From Paracoccaceae bacterium (lineage in GTDB: Bacteria > Pseudomonadota > Alphaproteobacteria > Rhodobacterales > Rhodobacteraceae): DNA of 64,000 nucleotides. The translations under genes and the position numbers were made by a program. The stretch spans positions 62,001 to 126,000 of the forward strand of contig WKFK01000005.1 in assembly GCA_014872815.1 (NCBI GenBank), in the 5' to 3' direction. This document shows, one piece after another, positions 45,216-53,669 of this stretch; positions within the stretch are counted from its first letter, which is position 1, and every line of letters starts with the position of its first letter. Below the pieces are notes generated by a model. It did not search any database and had not been told where the DNA came from. It saw only the letters and a list, made by a program, of their open reading frames with translations.

Positions 45216-47756
45216 TTATTGCAACTTATCCGAAATCGCCAGCTGAGCCGCCGCCAATCGAGCCACGGGCACTCGAAACGGCGAACAAGAAACGTAATCC
45301 AACCCAATCTCACGACAGAACGCAATCGATTCGGGACTACCACCATGTTCACCGCATACAGACAGTGTCAAACCGGGTTGCGCCCGTCGCCCCCGCTCAG
45401 CCCCAAGCCGCAGTAATTCCCCCACGCCTTCCTGATCCAGCGTGTGAAACGGGTCTTCGGGGAACACGCCTTGCTGGACGTAAGGACTCATAAAGCGGCC
45501 AGCATCGTCGCGTGACAACCCGTAGGTCATCTGGGTCAGGTCGTTGGTGCCAAAACTGAAAAACTCACAATGCGGCGCGATATCCTCTGCGCGCAGCGCA
45601 GCCCTAGGTGTTTCCACCATAACTCCAAGCCGGTAGTCAAAATCCCGGCCGCGCTCCGTCTTCACCGCCGCAGCAATCGCATCAATGCGGGTTTTGACCA
45701 GTTCAACCTCACGCTTGGCGGAGACCAGTGGAATCATGATTTCCGGCACTAAGGGGGCATCATCACAACAGGCATCCAAGGTCGCCTCAAAGATTGCCCG
45801 CGCTTGCATATCTAAGATTTCCGGCACCGTGATACCCAAACGCACCCCGCGCATTCCCAGCATAGGATTGTATTCACCCAAAGCCTCTACCCGTCGAGTC
45901 ACATCCGACAGTGGCAAGTTCAGCGCTTCTGCAAGGTCGCGCAACCCAGCTCGGTCAGTCGGCAAAAACTCATGCAACGGTGGATCAAACAGACGAATAC
46001 AAAGCGGCCTCCCATCCATCAACTCAAAGAGCTCAACAAACATCTCACGCTGCATCGGCAACAAGGCTTGCAAGGCAACACTGCGATCTTCCGGCCCATT
46101 GGCAAAAATCACCTCGCGCATCGCAATCAGTTGATCTGCTTCGAAGAACATGTGCTCTGTACGGCACAGCCCAATGCCCTCCGCACGAAAAGCCAGCGCC
46201 GTCTTTGCATCAGCTGGTGTGTCCGCGTTGGCGCGCACACCAATGTCACGGCTTTCGTCTGCCCATTCCATCAAAGTTTGAAACGAGTCGTCCAGTGCAG
46301 CTTCGAGCATCCGTGGCTCACCTGCCAAAATCTGACCATTGGTACCATCAACGGTGATCACATCACCTTCGGAAAACACCCGCCCGTCAGCCGCCACGAT
46401 CCGTTTCTTGCGAATTTGAAACCGCAGGGATGTTGCGCCCACGACGCAAGGCAACCCAAGGCCACGCCCAATAACCGCTGCGTGACTGGTCATCCCGCCG
46501 CGTTCGGTCAGAGCTGCACTGGCTGCATGCATGCCTCGAATATCTTCGGGATTGGTTTCCCGCCGTACCAATACACAAGCTTCACCACGGGCTGCAGACG
46601 CTTGAGCCTCGGCGGCAGTGAAAACAATTTTGCCGGTGGCCGCGCCCGGGCTTGCAGCAATACCGGTGCCCAACACGTCACGAGCAGCTTCAGGATCGAC
46701 CTGACGGTGCAGCAATTCGTTCAGCGCACGCGGCTCAACCCGCATCACGGCTTCTTCACGCGGAATGATCTTGTCTTCTGCCAAAGACACCGCAATGCGA
46801 ACCGCCGCTCGTGCATTTCGCTGCACCCTTACACCGTCCAGAATTCGAAGCCGCCCGTTTTCAAGCGCAAACTCGATCTGCATCTCTTCCCGCAAGCGCT
46901 TACGCATCAGAATGGAAAACTCGATCAATTGATCGAACGCCTGCGGTGCTTTTTCTTCCAGAGAAGGTCCACGTTCGTCCTGCTGCAAAAACAACGCGGC
47001 CGCTCCGGACAACAGCGCATCCCGTCCCTGCGACTGGCTCAAATACCGACCGGTGATCTGAGGCAAACCAGAATCGCTGTTCACGAGTTGTAGCACTCCG
47101 CTGCCACTCTCGCCTTTACCGACCCCAAGCGCCATCGCTTGAATAACCAACCCAAGCCCTGCATCCGCTGGCGCGCCTTTTGCTTGGCGTAGCAACCGCG
47201 CGGTTGTACCTTCCCACGCCCGTGCCATAGAGCGCAAAACACCGCTCAGTTGCGCCTCAAGCGTTTGCGGAAAAGGTTCTTCGGCCTCATCCTCGTAAGC
47301 CGCCAAATAGTCGGACACAGCATCGGCATCATCACTGTCCAGATCGTCAAAAATATCTGGATCTAGCCGCGCCACATGGGTGGAATAGGATTGAATGAAT
47401 TTCAAATAGAGCTTGGTAGCCGCTTCCGAACCAATACTCTCGCTGAGCTTGATGAGCAGCGCATCATTCATACCGATATTCAGAATGGCACCTGGACCGC
47501 CCCAATCAGGGTCTTCGGAACTTGGGCGCACACACAACAATTGGTCGTCGCCAAACGGTGCCAGCATCCGCGCCATATCCGGTTGCTCGCCTGCGGCAAG
47601 CCCATGCACGGCATCAAACGACAGAGCAACCGTCGCCGGTACGGGCAAATCCAGACGCACCAGTCGCTGCAAACACTTCGCCCTACCACCATGTGTGGCA
47701 GGACTCATCGGCGCATCTGGTGTGATTAGGGTGATATTGGGGTCATTCTGCTGCAC
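45216..47756 (-). CDS. Pyruvate phosphate dikinase-like PEP-utilising enzyme
   Basis: An 846-residue protein. The central phosphohistidine domain reads ERGGMTSHAAVIGRGLG, as in PPDK. The C-terminal PEP/pyruvate barrel has CRTEHMFFEADQ, NPMLGMRGVRLG, GVMVETPRAAL, FGTNDLTQMTYG and VCGEHGGSP with the catalytic Cys. The N-terminal ATP-grasp half is diverged: GGRAKCLQRL replaces the usual GGKGANL, and VRPSSEDPDWGGPGA stands where PPDKs have SVRSGA-SMPGMMDT. So interconversion of PEP and pyruvate is likely but nucleotide use may differ. The start is taken as GTG 47756; ATG 47708 is an alternative. glyS lies upstream. Confidence 0.82.
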   Translation of the reverse strand: MQQNDPNITLITPDAPMSPATHGGRAKCLQRLVRLDLPVPATVALSFDAVHGLAAGEQPDMARMLAPFGDDQLLCVRPSSEDPDWGGPGAILNIGMNDALLIKLSESIGSEAATKLYLKFIQSYSTHVARLDPDIFDDLDSDDADAVSDYLAAYEDEAEEPFPQTLEAQLSGVLRSMARAWEGTTARLLRQAKGAPADAGLGLVIQAMALGVGKGESGSGVLQLVNSDSGLPQITGRYLSQSQGRDALLSGAAALFLQQDERGPSLEEKAPQAFDQLIEFSILMRKRLREEMQIEFALENGRLRILDGVRVQRNARAAVRIAVSLAEDKIIPREEAVMRVEPRALNELLHRQVDPEAARDVLGTGIAASPGAATGKIVFTAAEAQASAARGEACVLVRRETNPEDIRGMHAASAALTERGGMTSHAAVIGRGLGLPCVVGATSLRFQIRKKRIVAADGRVFSEGDVITVDGTNGQILAGEPRMLEAALDDSFQTLMEWADESRDIGVRANADTPADAKTALAFRAEGIGLCRTEHMFFEADQLIAMREVIFANGPEDRSVALQALLPMQREMFVELFELMDGRPLCIRLFDPPLHEFLPTDRAGLRDLAEALNLPLSDVTRRVEALGEYNPMLGMRGVRLGITVPEILDMQARAIFEATLDACCDDAPLVPEIMIPLVSAKREVELVKTRIDAIAAAVKTERGRDFDYRLGVMVETPRAALRAEDIAPHCEFFSFGTNDLTQMTYGLSRDDAGRFMSPYVQQGVFPEDPFHTLDQEGVGELLRLGAERGRRAQPGLTLSVCGEHGGSPESIAFCREIGLDYVSCSPFRVPVARLAAAQLAISDKLQ

Positions 47757-47843
47757 TGCGGCACCTATTTGTTGCGCATTGCAGCATAAAGCGGCACCGC
47801 GGCGAAACAACCCTTTGCTGCCTCACCGCGACGATTTTGACTG

Positions 47844-50069
47844 CTAGCCTTCCACCCGCGTCAGGTCCGCTGCCTGCAGGCAGATAACACGAATGCGGGA
47901 CAACAGGTTCAAACGGTTGCGGCGCACCACCTCGTTTTCACTGTTCACCTGCACGGCTTCAAAGAACGCATCAATTGGCGCGCGCAACGTTGCCATGGTC
48001 CCCATTGCCGTGGCAAAGTCTTCCGCCTTGATGGCCGCCGCAATCGCCCCTTCCGCAGCATCAAGCGCCTCAAAGAGCGCTTTCTCGCTGTCGTCCTCGG
48101 CAAACTTCACATCTGCGCCAAAGGAGTATTCCACACCGTCGTTCTCTTCGGCCTGACTCAGGATGTTGTTGGCGCGCTTGAAACCTTGCAACAGGTTTTC
48201 ACCATCTTCGGTGCCAACAAAATCTTGCAACGCCCGCGCACGCGCCACAAGCAGCGCAAGATCATCGTTGCCTGGCATCGCAATACAGGCGTCGATCACG
48301 TCGTGACGCACACCTTGATCGCGCAAATAGACTTTCAAGCGGTCATGGAAAAAGGACAAAAGGTCTGCTGATGTGTCCGGCAGGGTCTTGCGCAGCGCTT
48401 CAATGTGCTTTGGCAACTCGCCATCAACGGCTGCTTTGACCGTGTGCACAACAGCACCCAGTACGCCATGATCCGCAATCTCCTGTTCCAGATCTTTTGC
48501 AAGAGCCGCCGCCAATTTATCGTCTTGCGTCTCATGCGCTTTGTGACGCAAAAGCTGACGATCAAAATGCGTATCAAGCGAGAGACGTAGGTCGTTCTCC
48601 AATACCAATCGGATCACGCCAAGCGCAGCACGACGCAGCGCAAACGGGTCTTTGGAACCGGTTGGCTTCTCGTCAATGGCCCAGAAACCAGTCAGCGTGT
48701 CGAGCTTGTCTGCCATCGCAACCGCCACCGACACCGGAGCGGTTGGCACATCGTCAGACGGGCCAAGCGGCGAGTAATGTTCTTCCGCAGCGGCAGCAAC
48801 CGCTTCAGAATGACCCGCCGCTTCGCCGTAATACCGCCCCATCAGGCCCTGCAACTCCGGGAACTCATAAACCATCTCTGAGCTCAGATCCGCCTTAGCC
48901 CAACGCGCAGCTTTGTCTGCCTCACCAAAGGATGCGCCTGTAACGGGAGCGACTTCGCTCGCCAAGGCGGCAATGCGCGCGATCCGGTCGCCCTGGCTGC
49001 CCAGCTTGTTGTGGAAGGTTACGTTGTTCAGGCTCTCAAGCCACGCATCCGCCCCAGCAGAAGCGACGCGAATGTCATTTTCCCAGAAGAACTTCGCATC
49101 AGACAACCGCGCAAACAACACCTTCTGGTTCCCCGCCAGAATGGTCTCGCCGTTGTCTTTGGTCTCGCGGTTTGCCACGGTCACAAACTTCTCGATGCGG
49201 CCCGTCTTTGGGTTCTTCACCGAGAAAAACTTCTGGTGTTCTTTCATCGATGTCTGCAGCACCTCCGGCGGCAACCCAAGGAAGTCCTCTGCAATGTCGC
49301 CCATCAGCACAACCGGCCATTCCACAAGACCTGCAACCTCAGCCAGCAGACCTTTGTCCTCTACCAGTTCCAGACCTTGGGCAAACGCCATGTTGGTGGC
49401 GTCGTTCCAGATGGTTTCGGCGCGTTCTTCGGCATTCAGGATCACACGGTCGCGCTTCAGCTTAACCTCATAGTCCTCAAACCCGTGCACCGTGAAACGA
49501 CCGCTACCCATAAAGCGATGGCCCTCTGTGGTGTCGCCCGATTTGATCCCGTCAATATCGAGCGGCACAACAGTGTGCCCATCTTCTGCACTCAGAATGC
49601 ACAGGATCGAATGCAGCGGACGCACCCAACGCAAAGACCCTGCACCCCAGCGCATGGATTTGGGCCATGGGAAGTTGCGAATGGTGTCTTCCAGAACCTC
49701 AGCCACGATGTCCGCCGCCGCGCGGCCTGGTTTCGTAATGGAAGCGAAGTATACGGAACCTTTGGGCGTCTCGCGCTCTTCCAGATCTTCGCGAGACACA
49801 CCGGCACCACGCAGGAAGCCTTCAATCGCTTTCTCAGGCGCACCTACTTTTGGACCTTTGCGCTCTTCCTTGACTGTCGGGCTTTCCGCCAACAGGTCCT
49901 CAATCGCCAAGGTCAAACGGCGCGGCGTCGAAAAAGCGCGTGCATGGGCGTAGGTCAAACCAGCTTCGACCAAACCATCTGTGACCTTTTTCTTGAGATC
50001 ATCAGCAGCCCGCGCCTGCATGCGCGCGGGAATTTCTTCGGAGAAAAGTTCGATCAGCAGATCTGGCAT
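47844..50069 (-). CDS. glyS: Glycine-tRNA ligase beta subunit
   Basis: GlyS is the large subunit of the alpha2beta2 glycyl-tRNA synthetase. The 741-residue protein starts LLIELFSEEIPARMQ, the hallmark N-terminus, and contains EERKGPKVGAPEKAIEGFLRG in parts, TEGHRFMG, an HD-like core and a C-terminal anticodon-binding-type domain. Its partner glyQ lies 2.5 kb upstream on the same strand, separated by gltS, a DUF6446-like gene and an opposite-strand marC gene. The start is nine bases from the gltS stop. Confidence 0.97.
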   Translation of the reverse strand: MPDLLIELFSEEIPARMQARAADDLKKKVTDGLVEAGLTYAHARAFSTPRRLTLAIEDLLAESPTVKEERKGPKVGAPEKAIEGFLRGAGVSREDLEERETPKGSVYFASITKPGRAAADIVAEVLEDTIRNFPWPKSMRWGAGSLRWVRPLHSILCILSAEDGHTVVPLDIDGIKSGDTTEGHRFMGSGRFTVHGFEDYEVKLKRDRVILNAEERAETIWNDATNMAFAQGLELVEDKGLLAEVAGLVEWPVVLMGDIAEDFLGLPPEVLQTSMKEHQKFFSVKNPKTGRIEKFVTVANRETKDNGETILAGNQKVLFARLSDAKFFWENDIRVASAGADAWLESLNNVTFHNKLGSQGDRIARIAALASEVAPVTGASFGEADKAARWAKADLSSEMVYEFPELQGLMGRYYGEAAGHSEAVAAAAEEHYSPLGPSDDVPTAPVSVAVAMADKLDTLTGFWAIDEKPTGSKDPFALRRAALGVIRLVLENDLRLSLDTHFDRQLLRHKAHETQDDKLAAALAKDLEQEIADHGVLGAVVHTVKAAVDGELPKHIEALRKTLPDTSADLLSFFHDRLKVYLRDQGVRHDVIDACIAMPGNDDLALLVARARALQDFVGTEDGENLLQGFKRANNILSQAEENDGVEYSFGADVKFAEDDSEKALFEALDAAEGAIAAAIKAEDFATAMGTMATLRAPIDAFFEAVQVNSENEVVRRNRLNLLSRIRVICLQAADLTRVEG

Positions 50070-50078
50070 GACGGGTCC

Positions 50079-51290
50079 TTAGAAGTTCACGATGGATTGG
50101 ATGACAATCGCGTTCGCGATATCGACAAAAAAGGCTGAAACCAAGGGCAAAACGACAAAAGCGATTGGCGCAGAGCCGTATCGTTTGGTCACAGCGGTCA
50201 TATTGGCAATGGCTGTGGGCGTTGCGCCAAGCGAAAACCCGGCAAATCCGGACGCCAGCACGGCGGCATCATAGTTACGACCCAGGATCGGGAAGAGCAC
50301 CAGAATGACCAATACAACGGTGATCAGAGTCTGTGCGCCGACCGTTGCCATAATAGCCAACCCCGCCCCGCTCAGCGTGGAGAAATCCAGCGTCATCAAA
50401 GAAATCGCAAGGAACACGCCAAGAGCAAATTCCGAAATCACCGCCAAAGTGGGCGTCCGGGCCACCGCAGGGGCTTTCGGTGCCAGCAACGCACGCAGAT
50501 TTCCGAGAATGATCCCGACAATCAGACACGGAACAAACAAGGGCAACATCAATCCCAGCTCTTCCAGAACTTCATGCAGCGCGTAGCCTAGAATAATCGC
50601 CAAATGCAGAGACAACATGACCCGCATTAAGGTCACATGGCTGATCTCATTGGTTTCACTTTCGTCTTCGAACGACACGCCAACCACGTCGCCATCTCCT
50701 TCGTGGGTCGACGTTAGCTTGTTTCGACCTACCAAAAACTTGGCAATCGGTCCGCCTACAAGTGAGGCCGCAATCAGCCCAAGCGTGGCCATCGCCACCC
50801 CCAGTTCAGCCGCACTGTTTAAGCCAGTCGCGGAGGCCACATTGGGCGCCCAGGCAATGGCGGTCCCGTGTCCACCGATCAAGGAGGCTGACCCAAGCAA
50901 CACGCCCGCCTGCGCTGGCAGGCCAAACATGGAGGCTCCGGCAGTACCCACTACATTCTGAATAATGATTGTGCCCAGCGTCAGCACCAACAGAAGCGCC
51001 AAAATCTTTCCACCGGACAGCAGGTCCGACAACCTCGCGTTCAGGCCGATCCCGGCAAAGAACACCACTAGAAAATAGTCCCGCGCGCCTGTTTCAAAAT
51101 TCAAACCCACGCCAGACACAGCCGAGAAAATCGCAAAAATCGCCGCCGCAATCAAACCGCCTGTGACCGGCTCTGGAATATTGAACTCCCGCAATAACGC
51201 CACTTTGCGGGTCAGGCGCGCGCCCAACAGGAACACGGCAAACCCCAAGGTCGCCGTGATCATCTCCGGGACAACAAACACCTGATCCAT
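50079..51290 (-). CDS. gltS: Sodium/glutamate symporter
   Basis: A 403-residue inner-membrane protein, the usual length for GltS (about 400), which imports glutamate with Na+. Typical pieces are NIPEPVTGGLIAA, GGKILALLLVLTLGTI, LIGGHGTAIAWAP, and the second-half VISEFALGVFLAISLMTL and GFSLGATPTAIANM. About ten or more helices are visible, with a cytoplasmic polar loop (STHEGDGDVVGVSFEDES). The ATG at 51290 has CGGAGTGAG upstream. It lies between the DUF6446-like gene and glyS in one bottom-strand run. Confidence 0.93.
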   Translation of the reverse strand: MDQVFVVPEMITATLGFAVFLLGARLTRKVALLREFNIPEPVTGGLIAAAIFAIFSAVSGVGLNFETGARDYFLVVFFAGIGLNARLSDLLSGGKILALLLVLTLGTIIIQNVVGTAGASMFGLPAQAGVLLGSASLIGGHGTAIAWAPNVASATGLNSAAELGVAMATLGLIAASLVGGPIAKFLVGRNKLTSTHEGDGDVVGVSFEDESETNEISHVTLMRVMLSLHLAIILGYALHEVLEELGLMLPLFVPCLIVGIILGNLRALLAPKAPAVARTPTLAVISEFALGVFLAISLMTLDFSTLSGAGLAIMATVGAQTLITVVLVILVLFPILGRNYDAAVLASGFAGFSLGATPTAIANMTAVTKRYGSAPIAFVVLPLVSAFFVDIANAIVIQSIVNF

Positions 51291-51295
51291 AAAGC

Positions 51296-51823
51296 TCACT
51301 CCGTTGGTCGAGGTGGACAATGCGCGGGCAAACGCTTGCCGTCAAAAGCAATCTCACCACAGGCGTTGATTTCATTCCAGGCAAACCCACGACCGTCCGG
51401 CAAGATCGCGACAATGCGGTCAATGCCATACAGCACATCTTTCTGTCCCAGGAACGCCAGCGCCTCGCCGTTCTCCAGCGACTGTCCAATTTCCTTCGCA
51501 TCAAAGCAATCAAACCAACCGGGCGCATTGCGCGGCTCGGCCTTCTCCAGCATCTCGTAGGTTTCCGTCAGCATGGCTGCGCTCATCGAAGTAGTGAAGC
51601 AAGCACGAAACCGGATTGGCGAGCTCTCGCTATCGATCGCCTCAAAGTTCTCATAGAGGATCGGTTCCGCCTGACCATTCACCAAAAGGGTCAGTTGTAC
51701 ATCGTCCTGCATATCCGACGCCGGCACCGCGTCATAGTAGCCATAGATCTGCAACCAATACATGGCAACGCCGCCAACCAACGCTGTCAGCACAATCAGC
51801 CCTCCAAGCAATTTTCCAGTCAT
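51296..51823 (-). CDS. DUF6446-like membrane-anchored protein
   Basis: A 175-residue protein with an N-terminal signal anchor (MTGKLLGGLIVLTALVGGVAMYW). The outer part has RFRACFTTSMSAAMLTETY, APGWFDCFDAKEIG and NACGEIAFDGKRLPAHCP, with four conserved-looking cysteines. I recall this arrangement as the rhodobacteral DUF6446 family found between glyQ and glyS; that is recollection, not a search. Function unknown. GGGAAGG precedes the ATG. It ends five bases before gltS begins. Confidence 0.75.
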   Translation of the reverse strand: MTGKLLGGLIVLTALVGGVAMYWLQIYGYYDAVPASDMQDDVQLTLLVNGQAEPILYENFEAIDSESSPIRFRACFTTSMSAAMLTETYEMLEKAEPRNAPGWFDCFDAKEIGQSLENGEALAFLGQKDVLYGIDRIVAILPDGRGFAWNEINACGEIAFDGKRLPAHCPPRPTE

Positions 51824-51930
51824 GCTTCTACCTTCCCCCAACGGGTATTGTTTCTATTGCGCGTTGTACGAGACCACGGCACAGTTAGCGCTGATTTAAG
51901 TGATTTCTTCAGGCCTTCAAAGGGGTGGAA

Positions 51931-52569
51931 ATGTCCGAAAGCTTCGCCATCGCCATGTTTGGCGCTTTGTTCGCCGTTATGAACCCTTTTATCAACCTCC
52001 CTGTGTTCCTTGGTCTCACCGAAGACTTGCATCAAGCCGAACAGCGCCGCGCGGCGACCAAGATCCTCACCTATACCGCCGTGTCCTGTGTCATCATCGC
52101 GATCTCGGGCACCGCGATCCTTGAGTTCTTTGGCGTCTCGGTGGACGCTTTCCGCGTCGCAGGAGGCATGGTGCTGGTTCAAATCGGATTTACCATGCTC
52201 AACGGTCGGCGTAGCACCGCGCACCATGGCACCGAACGAGAGCGCGAGGTCATGCACAAGTCAGATGCAGATAACATTGCGTTTTACCCCATGACATTCC
52301 CTATGTTGGTTGGCCCCGGGACAATCACCACATTGATCCTCTACGCCCAACAGGTGCAACACCCCTCTGAGTGGGGCGTCTATGCCGGTTGCGTTGTGGT
52401 GGTCCTAATGATGATTGCCATCGTGTTTTACTTCGCTGGCAACATAGGCCGCTACCTCAGCAACACTGCCCGCACCATCATGACACGCCTCATGGGCATG
52501 GTGCTAATAGCGATCGCCGTCGGTATGGTGGCCGACGGCGCAAAAGTTTTGTTGCCCGGTCTGGCTTAA
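51931..52569 (+). CDS. MarC-family membrane protein
   Basis: A 212-residue protein with six hydrophobic segments. FAVMNPFINLPVFLGLT (about residues 14-30) and PMTFPMLVGPGTITTLI (about 112-128) are the two MarC signature NP and GPGT regions. Despite the name, MarC proteins have no established function. AAAGGGG precedes the ATG; a GTG six bases upstream is less likely. It is on the opposite strand between glyQ and the DUF6446-like gene and ends five bases from the glyQ stop. Confidence 0.92.
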   Translation: MSESFAIAMFGALFAVMNPFINLPVFLGLTEDLHQAEQRRAATKILTYTAVSCVIIAISGTAILEFFGVSVDAFRVAGGMVLVQIGFTMLNGRRSTAHHGTEREREVMHKSDADNIAFYPMTFPMLVGPGTITTLILYAQQVQHPSEWGVYAGCVVVVLMMIAIVFYFAGNIGRYLSNTARTIMTRLMGMVLIAIAVGMVADGAKVLLPGLA

Positions 52570-52574
52570 AGGGC

Positions 52575-53504
52575 TCACGCCGTGTAGCCACCCGCCTCTG
52601 TCTGTACAAAGGCATCTGCACACTGCTTGGCAAGCGCCCGCACGCGGCCAATGTAGGCCTGTCGCTCGGTCACGGAAATCACCCCGCGCGCGTCAAGCAA
52701 GTTGAACAGGTGAGACGCCTTGATGCACTGGTCATAGGCCGGATGCGCCATGATGATGCGCGTGCCAGTCTTTGGATCAACGTGCTCCTGCGCGAGGATT
52801 TTCTCGCACTCAGCTTCCGCCTCTTCGAACTGTTTGAGCAGCACATCCGTGTTGGCCACATCAAAGTTCCACCGACTGTATTCCTGCTCGGTCTGCTTAA
52901 ACACATCCCCATAGGTCAGCGCAATTTCGGTCTGAGGGTCGTTATACGGCATGTCCATAACGTGATCGACGCCAAGCACATACATCGCCAAACGCTCCAG
53001 ACCATAGGTCAGTTCGCCGGATACCGGGTGACAGTCGTGGCCACCAACCTGCTGGAAATAGGTGAACTGGCTGACTTCCATACCATCACACCACACTTCC
53101 CAACCAAGGCCCCAGGCGCCCAGCGTCGGACTTTCCCAGTCATCCTCAACAAAGCGGATGTCGTGCATCTCCATGTCGATGCCAATCGCTTCCAGAGAGC
53201 CGAGATACAGCTCCTGCAGATTGGGCGGACTTGGTTTGATCAGCACCTGATACTGATAATAGTGCTGCAAGCGGTTCGGGTTCTCACCATAACGCCCATC
53301 AGTCGGACGACGCGATGGCTGCACATAAGCCGCAGCCCAGGCTTTGCTCCCCAAGGAGCGCAACGTGGTCGCCGGGTGAAACGTGCCTGCACCCACTTCC
53401 ATATCATAAGGCTGCAACACGGCACAGCCTTTATCAGCCCAGTAATTCTGAAGCCGCAGAATGATCTCTTGGAAGCTACGCGGTTTGCTGTCGCTGTGTG
53501 CCAT
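52575..53504 (-). CDS. glyQ: Glycine-tRNA ligase alpha subunit
   Basis: GlyQ is the catalytic class II subunit of the heterotetrameric glycyl-tRNA synthetase. The 309-residue protein shows [56 protein letters not shown] (motif 2 region, in parts), and [18 protein letters not shown]. Length is normal. GGAAAGG precedes the ATG at 53504; the open frame upstream is not conserved-looking. It is divergent from the SPOR-domain protein gene. Confidence 0.97.
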   Translation of the reverse strand: MAHSDSKPRSFQEIILRLQNYWADKGCAVLQPYDMEVGAGTFHPATTLRSLGSKAWAAAYVQPSRRPTDGRYGENPNRLQHYYQYQVLIKPSPPNLQELYLGSLEAIGIDMEMHDIRFVEDDWESPTLGAWGLGWEVWCDGMEVSQFTYFQQVGGHDCHPVSGELTYGLERLAMYVLGVDHVMDMPYNDPQTEIALTYGDVFKQTEQEYSRWNFDVANTDVLLKQFEEAEAECEKILAQEHVDPKTGTRIIMAHPAYDQCIKASHLFNLLDARGVISVTERQAYIGRVRALAKQCADAFVQTEAGGYTA

Positions 53505-53669
53505 GGTGAAAGCCCTTTCCAAACGCGGGTCTTGCTTATGCGCAAGCTTGCACGGGGTCAACATCACGCCACGCCTCAAGCTCACCAAATTATGAGTGCA
53601 AGCCGCGCCGAACCTGATAAAAGGGCTCCCAATTAACAATTTCCACGCGTTTCAGGGACTACCACCAAC

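Noticed and set aside
52371-53636. A 421-codon top-strand frame opposite glyQ
   Set aside because: It begins inside marC in another frame and runs antisense through all of glyQ; no conserved motif.
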